Assembly: GCF_006170445.1 (NCBI RefSeq) | Contig: NZ_VCNA01000004.1 | Coordinates: forward strand, 372,001 to 436,000 | From: Brevibacillus dissolubilis | GTDB taxonomy: Bacteria; Bacillota; Bacilli; Brevibacillales; Brevibacillaceae | Length of the DNA stretch: 64,000 bases | Reading direction: 5' to 3' | Position numbers and translations under genes: made by a program | Notes under the pieces: generated by a model | What the model was told of the DNA's origin: nothing | The model's input: the letters and a program-made list of their open reading frames with translations, nothing else | The model's database searches: none | Shown here: in pieces, positions 17,357 through 24,431 of the stretch | Position numbering within the stretch: position 1 is the stretch's first letter | Layout of the letters: every line of letters starts with the position of its first letter

Positions 17357-18753
17357 GATCCTATCATGATGTCTGAAGACCCACCCGCAAGCCTCACTGT
17401 GATGCAGGTTCCTACTCCCGGTTCACTATGGATATCCAGACCTCCACCTGCTGTTTGTACAATTTTTTTGACGATGGACAGCCCGAGCCCACTTCCCGTG
17501 CTGCTTCGATTCCGAGACTGATCCCCTTTATAAAAGCGATCGAAAATATGCTGCAACTCCGCATCAGATATACCGATTCCCGTGTCCTTCACCGTCACCG
17601 TAATCTCGTTGTCATGACGAATCCCAACGAAGACAGAGCCACCTGGTTCGGTAAATTTGATGCTGTTGGAAAGAAGATTGATCCATACCTGACTGAGCAT
17701 TTGTTGGTCTGCATAAATCAGCGTTTCTGGCAACTCCAGATCAATTTCCAATCTCTTTTCTTGCCATTGCTGTTCGAGCATCAATACTACCTGGCGAATT
17801 TGCTCATCCAAGCGGTACACAGATGGTTCATACAGGTTGGTCTCTTTCTCCAAGGATGCCAGGGTCAGCAGTTGTTTGCTAAGTGCGGACAGGCGCCTGC
17901 TCTCCTGTTCGATGATAGCCAGATACGTTTCTTTTTGTTCTTCTGTCACCTCACCTGTCCGGATCGCTTGGGAAAACCCCTGAATAGACGTGAGCGGCGA
18001 TTGGATTTCGTGGGAGACGTTAGAGACGAATTCCTGTCTCATCTCTTCCAGCTGTTTTAGTGATTGGGTCATTTGCGCAAAGTTTGTAGCCAGATCCCCG
18101 ATCTCGTCCTTACGGGAAATGTCCAACTCGATATGATAATTTCCTTCCGCCAGTTTCCTCGTTGCCTTCGTCAGTCTTTTGATCGGCTTCACCAGATACC
18201 GGGTAAAAACCAGAATAAAAAGGATGCTTATGAGAAAAGTCGCAACCAGCAAAATCGTGAACAAGATGTGAACTTCCCCAAACTGCTGCTCGATATTGGG
18301 GCGTAGAAAAAGCGCGTACTCCTTTCCATCTGCTCTCATCGGAAGCCCGATACTGTTTTGTAAGGTGTTTTGAAAAAAACCGGTGACAAACAGGCCGTGC
18401 TCCTCTTCCGATATTCCCCGATAGACTTGACCTGAGAGCACCCGCTTGGCGATCACCGGGTCAATGTCACGCTCATGAAAAGGTGCACCAAATAACATTC
18501 CTTTTCCTTCTTCATCGACCAGGTACATTTGGAAATTCATATTAGCAATCCGCGTGAGATAGAGGTGCAAGTCTTGTGTAGGATTTTGCTCATAGAGGGA
18601 GATGATCTCTTCTCCGATGCGCGTAATTTTTTGCTCGTTGTATGATCGAAGGTTTTGCTGGTAATACCAATTTGCTACCAAAAAACCCAGCATCCCACTC
18701 ATCATTACAATGAAAACTAACGTGAGGACAACCCGGACATAAAGAGACTTCAC
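17344..18753 (-). CDS. hssS: HssS-like heme sensor histidine kinase
   Basis: A 469-residue membrane histidine kinase. Transmembrane segments lie at about 7-29 and 162-187, framing an extracytoplasmic sensor domain, then HAMP, a HisKA domain with H248 (SHEI), and an ATPase domain with NLLSNS, DTGIGI and GSGLGL boxes. The sensor domain carries LFVTGFF...NS.G and LFLRPNIEQQFGE, which closely resemble S. aureus HssS, the sensor of heme stress. It overlaps hssR by 4 nt. No hrtAB heme exporter is in the window; instead a hsmA gene diverges from the pair. Confidence 0.8.
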   Translation of the reverse strand: MKSLYVRVVLTLVFIVMMSGMLGFLVANWYYQQNLRSYNEQKITRIGEEIISLYEQNPTQDLHLYLTRIANMNFQMYLVDEEGKGMLFGAPFHERDIDPVIAKRVLSGQVYRGISEEEHGLFVTGFFQNTLQNSIGLPMRADGKEYALFLRPNIEQQFGEVHILFTILLVATFLISILFILVFTRYLVKPIKRLTKATRKLAEGNYHIELDISRKDEIGDLATNFAQMTQSLKQLEEMRQEFVSNVSHEIQSPLTSIQGFSQAIRTGEVTEEQKETYLAIIEQESRRLSALSKQLLTLASLEKETNLYEPSVYRLDEQIRQVVLMLEQQWQEKRLEIDLELPETLIYADQQMLSQVWINLLSNSIKFTEPGGSVFVGIRHDNEITVTVKDTGIGISDAELQHIFDRFYKGDQSRNRSSTGSGLGLSIVKKIVQTAGGGLDIHSEPGVGTCITVRLAGGSSDIMIGSGRT

Positions 18754-19430
18754 ACTTTGCGCACCTCCAGCTTGTAACCCAGACCGCGTATGGTAGAAAT
18801 GACAAAGTCATCCGTCTTCTCCGCAAATTTTTCACGCAGCCGTTTGATATGCACATCGATGGTGCGGCTGTCCCCCTCGTAATCATTCCCCCAAATCAGT
18901 TCCAGCAACTGAGCTCTGGTAAAGGTTCTGTCCGGAAAGCTGGCTAATTGCACAAGCAGCTCGAATTCTTTTAGTGGGAGATGGATGGATTCTTCGCCCA
19001 CCTTCACCACATGACTGAGCCGGTCTATGACCGTTTGATTGAAGGTGATGACATTCTTGCTGACCATCTGATATCGACGGAGCAATGCCTTGATGCGATA
19101 AAGCAGCTCCTGCGGTTCAAAGGGCTTGGTCACATAATCATCGGTTCCTGCGAGAAACCCTTTCCCTTTATCCTTCACTTCTCCCTTGGCTGTGAGCAAA
19201 ATAACAGGAATATCATAGTGTTCCCGGATCTCCCGGCATAGCTCCCAACCGTTTTTCCCCGGCATCATCACATCGATCACGGCCAAGTTCATTTGTTCCT
19301 GTTCGAGAATACGGGAGGCGATCTGGCCATCAGGAGCTTCTCGTACTTCATATCCTTCTTTTACTAAATAGAATCGGAGCAATTCCCGAACATGTACGTC
19401 ATCATCCGCTATGAGAATCGAAAGCTTCAT
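18750..19430 (-). CDS. hssR: HssR-like response regulator
   Basis: A 226-residue OmpR/PhoB-type regulator. The receiver has acidic residues D9-D11, the phosphoacceptor D53 and the switch Lys in VTKPFEP. The C-terminal winged helix contains TRAQLLELIWG and SRTIDVHIKRLR. The GTDDYVTKPFEPQELLYRI run is close to S. aureus HssR. In that species HssR binds a GTTCATATT-N2-GTTCATATT direct repeat. Two such repeats occur in the divergent upstream region here, supporting the assignment and autoregulation. Confidence 0.8.
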   Translation of the reverse strand: MKLSILIADDDVHVRELLRFYLVKEGYEVREAPDGQIASRILEQEQMNLAVIDVMMPGKNGWELCREIREHYDIPVILLTAKGEVKDKGKGFLAGTDDYVTKPFEPQELLYRIKALLRRYQMVSKNVITFNQTVIDRLSHVVKVGEESIHLPLKEFELLVQLASFPDRTFTRAQLLELIWGNDYEGDSRTIDVHIKRLREKFAEKTDDFVISTIRGLGYKLEVRKV

Positions 19431-19567
19431 CTCATTCCCGCCTTTTTATGTCAAGCTATTTGTCAACATGTTACTAGAACTACAATCAGCAACGCAACAT
19501 GCCCCTGCTTCCTCCAAAAAATTTCTGCCGAATACGACTAGTACTATGTGCTCATTATGATGAGTTC

Positions 19568-19600
19568 ATTATAGGAGCTCCTTGTGAACAACAGATGAAT
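19568..19600 (-). promoter_or_regulatory. HssR-like box and -10 for hssRS
   Basis: On the minus strand ATTCATCTG-TT-GTTCACAAG (19600-19581) forms an 11-bp-period direct repeat. A perfect TATAAT (19573-19568) follows after 7 nt. There is no good -35, as expected for an activator-dependent promoter. Confidence 0.5.
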
Positions 19601-19674
19601 AAAGAATGACAAAAACGAAAAGAGTCCTGAGGTAATCATGTTGCGAATGGCTCTGTAAAAAATACCTGACACTT

Positions 19675-19707
19675 GTTCATGTGTTGTTCATCTTCCTGTA
19701 CTACACT
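19675..19707 (+). promoter_or_regulatory. HssR-like box and -10 for hsmA
   Basis: GTTCATGTG-TT-GTTCATCTT (19675-19694) repeats GTTCAT with an 11-bp period, the same architecture as the published S. aureus HssR site. A TACACT -10 lies 7 nt downstream at 19702-19707, with no clear -35. Confidence 0.6.
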
Positions 19708-19749
19708 CATCAGCGTATTCACAAAACGAGGAACAGGAGATGATCTACG

Positions 19750-20112
19750 TTGTTAGCATTCGCCGTGATTTTTATTAACCTTGCACTAATTTCCTATACG
19801 ATTGGTGTATGGAGTGAGAAGCGTTCTGGCAGACTCCAGAAGAGACACCTTGCTTTTTTTGGCTTTGGGCTGCTATTTGATACTGTTGGAACGACCTTTA
19901 TGAAACTGCTCGCAGAAAGTACCGTGCTCAATCTGCATGGCATCACTGGGTTAATCGCTCTGGTACTGATGTTGTTTCACACCATCTGGGCATTCTATGT
20001 TCTGTGGAAGAAGCAAGAAAATCAAATTAAGCAATTTCATAAGTTTAGTCAGCTTGTATGGATTTTATGGCTTGTCCCTTATACGATTGGCGTTGTGTTG
20101 AGCTTTAGTTAA
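19750..20112 (+). CDS. hsmA: HsmA family heme-stress membrane protein
   Basis: A 120-residue integral membrane protein with four hydrophobic segments, matching the HsmA (TIGR03987) family as I recognise it: LISYTIGVWSE near the start, FDTVGTTFM, then NLHGITG and LFHTIWA with conserved histidines. In Clostridioides difficile, HsmA binds heme and lowers heme toxicity. It starts at a TTG with AGGAGAT 10 nt upstream. It diverges from hssRS and carries its own HssR-like direct repeat, so it is probably the main target of this two-component system in place of hrtAB. Confidence 0.75.
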   Translation: MLAFAVIFINLALISYTIGVWSEKRSGRLQKRHLAFFGFGLLFDTVGTTFMKLLAESTVLNLHGITGLIALVLMLFHTIWAFYVLWKKQENQIKQFHKFSQLVWILWLVPYTIGVVLSFS

Positions 20113-20117
20113 CTTTA

Positions 20118-20148
20118 CAAAAACCTCTTGCATTCCTGCAAGAGGTTC
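20118..20148. terminator. Hairpin downstream of hsmA
   Basis: A 10-bp perfect stem (ACCTCTTGCA with TGCAAGAGGT). The T-run is on the minus strand, while the plus strand continues TTCACCCC. It is nearly identical to the tRNA terminator at 20992-21022, so it may be a duplicated copy of it. Confidence 0.5.
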
Positions 20149-20330
20149 ACCCCAATGCTATTTCTCACACTCTATGAACATCAATTCTTCCATTTTGTTT
20201 TATCGACATGTTAAGATTATGCAGGCAAACACTTTACAATAATTTACTAAAAAACTAGTTGCTCCTATTAGATTGACATGGTATATTTTACTAGCAATTA
20301 AAAATCTTCCCTACAAAGGAGCAAACTACT

Positions 20331-20861
20331 ATGAAAAAAATTGCGAAGAAGTCTGCTTTTATTTTACTTGCAGTATCCATGCTTCAGCTCTCCGTTGTTT
20401 CTGCGGCTTTTGCAAAGAACACTCTCAAACCTGGCGAAACACTTGCGAAGGGCCAAATGTTACAATCTGCTGATGGTAGATTTGCTCTCGTCATGCAACA
20501 AGATGGGAATCTAGTACATTATATGTCCGGTAATGGCCTCTGGGATACCAACACTGATAACAAAAGCTTTGAGCTTTATTATGATTACTTCCTTCAAAAA
20601 CCTGTTTATGTATATCCAGATAAATTGGTGCTCAACACCAACGGAGTTCTTCAACTCAAAGATCTTAGAGACACTCATGTGTTCTGGACAGCCGATACCG
20701 CGGGTTGGATGAGACAACACTACGGATCAATGGGTGTGCCAGTACCAACAGGCCTCGTTGGCGACACACTGTATGTTCAAGATGACGGCAATGTGACTCT
20801 TTATGATACAAAGAGCAGCAGCTGGCAACCTGTCTGGGCTACAAATACATACGGTCACTAA
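20331..20861 (+). CDS. Secreted B-lectin domain protein
   Basis: A 176-residue protein with a signal peptide (KK basic start, hydrophobic core about 8-24, cleavage near AFA-KN). The mature part is a bulb-type (monocot mannose-binding) lectin fold. One perfect QxDxNxVxY mannose-site motif is visible as QQDGNLVHY, and two degenerate copies follow (LNTNGVLQL and VQDDGNVTLY). It should bind mannose-type glycans outside the cell. Related bacterial B-lectins include lectin-like bacteriocins, but those usually have two lectin domains. AAAGGAG precedes the ATG. It stands alone between two matching terminator hairpins. Confidence 0.8.
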   Translation: MKKIAKKSAFILLAVSMLQLSVVSAAFAKNTLKPGETLAKGQMLQSADGRFALVMQQDGNLVHYMSGNGLWDTNTDNKSFELYYDYFLQKPVYVYPDKLVLNTNGVLQLKDLRDTHVFWTADTAGWMRQHYGSMGVPVPTGLVGDTLYVQDDGNVTLYDTKSSSWQPVWATNTYGH

Positions 20862-20875
20862 GAATAGAATCAATG

Positions 20876-20904
20876 GGAGCCGCGTTAACCTGCGGCTCTT
20901 TTTG
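20876..20904 (+). terminator. B-lectin terminator
   Basis: GAGCCGC pairs with GCGGCTC around an 8-nt loop and is followed by TTTTTG. Confidence 0.85.
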
Positions 20905-20991
20905 TTTTGGATCACAAAAACTCCCCTACACCTACTCTGACACTGCGTGACCACTCCCCCCTCGTGTCACCCCCACGGTACGAACACAAAC

Positions 20992-21022
20992 AAAAAAACC
21001 TCCTGCATCTCTGCAAGAGGTT
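20992..21022 (-). terminator. tRNA operon terminator
   Basis: CCTCTTGCA and TGCAGGAGG stem on the minus strand with a GAGA-type loop and seven T. It lies directly after tRNA-Val. Confidence 0.85.
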
Positions 21023-21038
21023 CTAACATTCATATGTA

Positions 21039-21114
21039 TGGTGATCCGGACTGGGTTCGAACCAGCGACCCCCACCCTGTCAAGATGGTGCTCTCCCAAC
21101 TGAGCTACCGGATC
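21039..21114 (-). tRNA. tRNA-Val (GAC)
   Basis: A 76-nt cloverleaf with encoded CCA. The acceptor GATCCGG pairs fully with CCGGATC. The D-stem is GCTC/GAGC, the anticodon stem CCATC/GGTGG with loop TTGACAG (anticodon GAC), and the T-arm GCTGG-TTCGAAC-CCAGT. Confidence 0.93.
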
Positions 21115-21138
21115 ATTGTTGGTATAAAAATTATTATC

Positions 21139-21215
21139 TGGTGGGCCCTGTAGGACTCGAACCTACGACCAATCGGTTATGAGCCGACCGCTCTGACCAA
21201 CTGAGCTAAGGGCCC
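21139..21215 (-). tRNA. tRNA-Ile2 (CAT, lysidine type)
   Basis: A 77-nt cloverleaf with encoded CCA. The acceptor is GGGCCCT/AGGGCCC and the anticodon loop CTCATAA gives CAT. The GGCTCATAACC anticodon arm and GTAGG-TTCGAGT-CCTAC T-arm match bacterial tRNA-Ile2, whose C34 is changed to lysidine by TilS to read AUA, rather than elongator tRNA-Met. It is cotranscribed with tRNA-Val, 24 nt upstream. Confidence 0.88.
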
Positions 21216-21397
21216 TCGTATCCTTCTCCATACGAGGAAAAGTGAATCTCGTGTCAACAAAAATTAATATACACGATCTCAAACAAAAACACAAGACCTT
21301 TTTTCGTTTTTTTATTCTTTTTCTGTCATTCCGCACAAAACATTCAGCCATATCCATAAGGAAACAAACTACTTCGTAAGCAAATCAATCCGAACGG

Positions 21398-21435
21398 AAA
21401 AAAGGGGACAAAGATTCATCCCTGTCCCCTTTTTT
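21398..21435. terminator. Strong bidirectional terminator
   Basis: A 13-bp perfect arm AAAAAAGGGGACA (21398-21410) pairs with TGTCCCCTTTTTT (21423-21435). It ends pgpA on the minus strand and insulates the tRNAs. Confidence 0.85.
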
Positions 21436-21451
21436 GCTTTACACCACAACT

Positions 21452-22009
21452 TTATCCCGCCTGCTGCTCACCGTCCGCCTCATTGCCCTCTTGTGCATCC
21501 AATTGCGCTTCCTGCTCATCGCGCAGGCGGTGTGCCATGCGGCTGGAGGCATTGGAGGCAATGCTTGCGACGAGGTCGTCGAGGAAGGTGTGGACTTGGC
21601 CGGAGGATTTGGTGTCGAGGCGTTTGATGACGCCGACCTTTTGTTTATCGAGATGGCCGAAGGTGGTGACGGCGATGCTGCCGAACGTGAACACAGAGCC
21701 TAAGGCCAGTGTCTCGTCACACCCGAAGAGGCCTTCGTCTTGGGCGATGATGGATTGGATCGGTTCGGAAAGCAAGCCTTTTTCGGCGAGCATATCTAAT
21801 TCGACGCCAACGAGGATGGCGTGTTGGATCTCACGCTTTTCGAGGACGGCATTGACGCTGGCAATGCACGGTTCCATGGTGAGGTTGGGATGATACGGGG
21901 ACTGCATGAGGAAGACGATCTCTGCGATGTCCTCTACATTGACGCCCCGGTCGATGAGACGTTGGAGTGCAGCTTCTCGGACAACCTTACTGTGCACCTG
22001 CTTGGTCAT
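21452..22009 (-). CDS. pgpA: Phosphatidylglycerophosphatase A-like
   Basis: A 185-residue PgpA/YutG-family protein. Family signatures are RGVNVEDIAEIV, the KREIQHAIL motif, DEGLFGCDETLA and HTFLDDLVASIA with its acidic catalytic pair. The enzyme removes phosphate from phosphatidylglycerophosphate to make phosphatidylglycerol. The ATG at 22009 has AAGGGG 9 nt upstream; a TTG nine bases earlier lacks spacing. The tail after about residue 165 is acidic and Gln-rich and probably disordered. It stands alone, opposite the esterase gene. Confidence 0.85.
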   Translation of the reverse strand: MTKQVHSKVVREAALQRLIDRGVNVEDIAEIVFLMQSPYHPNLTMEPCIASVNAVLEKREIQHAILVGVELDMLAEKGLLSEPIQSIIAQDEGLFGCDETLALGSVFTFGSIAVTTFGHLDKQKVGVIKRLDTKSSGQVHTFLDDLVASIASNASSRMAHRLRDEQEAQLDAQEGNEADGEQQAG

Positions 22010-22217
22010 GAAAACCAACCCCTTCCACTGGCAAAAAGTGAAATTTATTTGAATAGACTTCTTACCTTATATACTACCACATTGACAAAGAATTGCGACA
22101 ACATTTCGTTGGGGCACCCTTTTTTTCCATTGGGCCGGGTGTGCTGGGCCCCCTTTACTGTGGGGTGTCAAAATGCGTTATAATGGATAAGATTGAAATG
22201 CAAAGGGGTTGTTGGGT

Positions 22218-22949
22218 TTGTCTGGCGTTGATTTGCTGAAAGGAACTCTGACAGAAGTGACCCTCGAGAGCAAGTATTTGGGGACTTCGGAGCAGATCGT
22301 GATTTATACACCGTATCGCTACAGCCCGCTGTACAGCTATCCGGTGTTGTATGTGCAGGATGGATCGGACTACCTGGCGATGGGTCGTCTCGCCTCTTTG
22401 CTCGACCAGTTTGCGACGGATAAAGAAATTCCAGATCTGATCGCAGTATTTTTGCCGGTGGATAAGGCGCAGCGAAGTAAGCGCTATCATCCGAACGGTT
22501 CGATGCATGCGGCCTACACGCGTTTTCTGGCGGAAGAGGTAGTCAATTACATCGACCGTCATTACTCGACCAATCCACTCGGCTCGGCGCGTACGCTGAT
22601 CGGGGATTCGCTCGGTGGCGTGGTGTCATTGTTTACCGCGCTGACGTATCCGAATACATTCGGGCAGGTGGCGTCACAGTCGGGAGCGTTTGACGATGCG
22701 CTGTGTGAGATGGTGGAGAATCAGGCTGCCCTAGCCCATCTGAATGTATATTTGGAGATCGGGCTTGAGGAGACCGCCGTGGAGACCTCGCGCGGGGACT
22801 TGGATCTGGTGCATGGCAATGAGCGGATGCGTGATATCCTGTTGACAAAAGGAATCACCCTCGCGTATAGAACCTTCGAGGGTGATCATACTTGGGGATA
22901 TTGGCAGGCGAATCTGCCGCTGATTTTGCGTCATCTATATGCGGGATAA
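22218..22949 (+). CDS. Esterase family alpha/beta hydrolase
   Basis: A 243-residue protein of the putative esterase (EstD/Fes-like) family. The nucleophile elbow is GDSLGG, the acidic residue probably lies in EIGLEET and the catalytic His is in EGDHTWGYW. Relatives include siderophore esterases such as IroE and BesA, but staphyloferrin B is not an ester, so a direct link with the sbn operon is unlikely. I chose the TTG at 22218, 9 nt after AAAGGGG; the TTG at 22209 abuts the ribosome site. Confidence 0.8.
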   Translation: MSGVDLLKGTLTEVTLESKYLGTSEQIVIYTPYRYSPLYSYPVLYVQDGSDYLAMGRLASLLDQFATDKEIPDLIAVFLPVDKAQRSKRYHPNGSMHAAYTRFLAEEVVNYIDRHYSTNPLGSARTLIGDSLGGVVSLFTALTYPNTFGQVASQSGAFDDALCEMVENQAALAHLNVYLEIGLEETAVETSRGDLDLVHGNERMRDILLTKGITLAYRTFEGDHTWGYWQANLPLILRHLYAG

Positions 22950-22971
22950 GGCGTAAGGAATGCATGCAGGC

Positions 22972-23130
22972 TTAGTGCACGTCAGGCTCCGGCTTGGGCT
23001 CGTCTGGTCTCGGTGTGGCGACCGCCTCTTCGTAATCGGAATGCCGGATTGCGTTGAGAATACTGCCCATGAGGAATAAGAGCAAAAGAAGTCCTAAAAA
23101 TGCATAAGTCATCATAATAGCTAACTTCAA
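22972..23130 (-). CDS. Small single-pass membrane protein
   Basis: A 52-residue reading frame starting at TTG with a strong AGGAGG 10 nt upstream. The first 25 residues form one hydrophobic helix (AFLGLLLLLFLMG), followed by a short charged stretch and a Pro/Glu/Asp-rich tail (PRPDEPKPEPDVH). I do not recognise a family. It converges on the esterase gene. Support is the near-perfect ribosome site plus a clear transmembrane helix, so it is probably real. Confidence 0.6.
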   Translation of the reverse strand: MKLAIMMTYAFLGLLLLLFLMGSILNAIRHSDYEEAVATPRPDEPKPEPDVH

Positions 23131-23254
23131 TTTTTTTCCACCTCCTGTCTCTAGTCTTTCCCGGACAGGCAGGAATATACGAGATGACGCATAAGATTAC
23201 ACAAGTGGAGAATTTTCTGTTAAAATAGTGAAATGATCATAAGGAGGGATTTCT

Positions 23255-23770
23255 GTGAAGTATAGTGTTGTCATTTTCCCATCTAGCAAAGTCCAAGAAA
23301 TCGCCAATTCATATCGGAAGCGCTACGACCCGACTTATGCTACGATTCCGCCTTTTATGCGTCTGAAAGAGGCTTTTGAACTAGATGAAGCGAATCTGCC
23401 TGAGCTGGTAGCTCATCTGCAGCAGGTAGCTGACTCTACAGAGGCTTTCACTCTGAACTTCCACCGTGTCGGTACCTTCCACCCGACCACCAACGTGATT
23501 TACTTCTCCGTTCAGGAAAAAGACACCGTGACTGCACTGCACGATAAGCTGAACGAGGGTTGTCTCTCCGCCCATAAAGAAACCTTTGCATTTGTCCCGC
23601 ATCTGACCATCGGGCGCGACCTGCCGAGCGATGAGCTGAAGGATGTCGTCGGACAGCTTGGCATGACGAAGCTTGATCTGCAATCCGAGATCGACCGAAT
23701 CCACTTGGTTTACCAGCTGGAAGACGGCGTCTGGAATGTACATCAGACGTTCTTGCTGAAAAAAGTGTAA
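23255..23770 (+). CDS. yjcG: YjcG-type 2H phosphoesterase family protein
   Basis: A 171-residue protein of the 2'-5' RNA ligase-like (2H) superfamily, closest to B. subtilis YjcG. The start MKYSVVIFPSS and the block SYRKRYDPTY match it well. The second catalytic motif is intact as HLTIGR near 122-127, but the first, HLT in B. subtilis YjcG, reads FMR here (IPPFMRLK near 36-43). With one histidine lost, phosphodiesterase activity is doubtful. AAGGAGG precedes the GTG start. yjcF follows in the same direction, as in Bacillus. Confidence 0.85.
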   Translation: MKYSVVIFPSSKVQEIANSYRKRYDPTYATIPPFMRLKEAFELDEANLPELVAHLQQVADSTEAFTLNFHRVGTFHPTTNVIYFSVQEKDTVTALHDKLNEGCLSAHKETFAFVPHLTIGRDLPSDELKDVVGQLGMTKLDLQSEIDRIHLVYQLEDGVWNVHQTFLLKKV

Positions 23771-23779
23771 GATAGCCGA

Positions 23780-23811
23780 AGATCCTCTTATATAGAGGGT
23801 CTTTTCTTTTC
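23780..23811 (+). terminator. yjcG terminator
   Basis: GATCCTCT pairs with AGAGGGTC (one G-T) and is followed by TTTTCTTTT. Confidence 0.75.
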
Positions 23812-23861
23812 CGTATGAGGATTAGAAATGCTGATGAGCGGGTATAGAAAGGATGAGAGAT

Positions 23862-24308
23862 ATGAGTACAGAATATACCATTCGAAATGTAGCGGATGAC
23901 AAGACCATGCAGGATGCGCTCGCGGTGCGCCGTGTGGTATTCATCGAGGAGCAGCAGGTGCCGGAGGACTTGGAGATTGACGAGCATGACAAGCCGGATG
24001 GCGAGACCCTGCATGCGGTCGCTTACAGAGACAACCAACCAGTAGCGACCGGCCGTGTCCGTACCTATGATACAGGCGTGGGCAAGGTGGAGCGTGTCGC
24101 GGTACTAGAGAGCGAACGCGGCACCGGGATCGGCAAAAAAATCATGCTTCATCTTGAAGAGCAGGCGAAGCAGCGCGGGTTTGAACTTTTGAAGCTGAAC
24201 GCGCAGTGCCATGCCCAGGTGTTTTATGAGAAGCTGGGGTACGAGCCTTTTGGTGAGGTTTTTGATGAAGCCGGGATTGATCATATTGCGATGAAAAAGA
24301 ATATATAG
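23862..24308 (+). CDS. yjcF: GNAT acetyltransferase YjcF-like
   Basis: A 148-residue GNAT-fold N-acetyltransferase. It has the VFIEEQQVPEDLE segment typical of the YjcF/ElaA group and the acetyl-CoA loop ERGTGIGKK. FYEKLGYEPFG near the C-terminus is standard for the fold. The substrate is unknown. The ATG at 23862 is better spaced from AAAGG than the ATG at 23853. It lies 91 nt after yjcG, with a terminator between. Confidence 0.85.
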   Translation: MSTEYTIRNVADDKTMQDALAVRRVVFIEEQQVPEDLEIDEHDKPDGETLHAVAYRDNQPVATGRVRTYDTGVGKVERVAVLESERGTGIGKKIMLHLEEQAKQRGFELLKLNAQCHAQVFYEKLGYEPFGEVFDEAGIDHIAMKKNI

Positions 24309-24332
24309 GAAAAAGGAACGATATTTAACGGT

Positions 24333-24370
24333 AGGGAATAGTCCTAGGCGACTATTCCCTTTTTCTTTTC
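24333..24370 (+). terminator. yjcF terminator
   Basis: An 11-bp perfect stem (AGGGAATAGTC with GACTATTCCCT), then TTTTCTTTT. Confidence 0.88.
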
Positions 24371-24431
24371 TATAGTAAAATCTTACCTAGCAACTCAAAT
24401 ATACATCTAAGTACATGAGGAGGTATTCTAT

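Noticed and set aside
20273-20301. Promoter for the B-lectin with TTGACA
   Set aside because: The -35 is perfect, but no acceptable -10 occurs at 16-18 nt spacing (AATTAA-like only).
21139-21215. Elongator tRNA-Met for the CAT tRNA
   Set aside because: The anticodon arm GGCTCATAACC and the T-arm match tRNA-Ile2 rather than tRNA-Met.
22218-22949. Siderophore esterase serving the sbn operon
   Set aside because: Staphyloferrin B is not an ester, and the gene is 5 kb away without a Fur box; a general esterase is safer.
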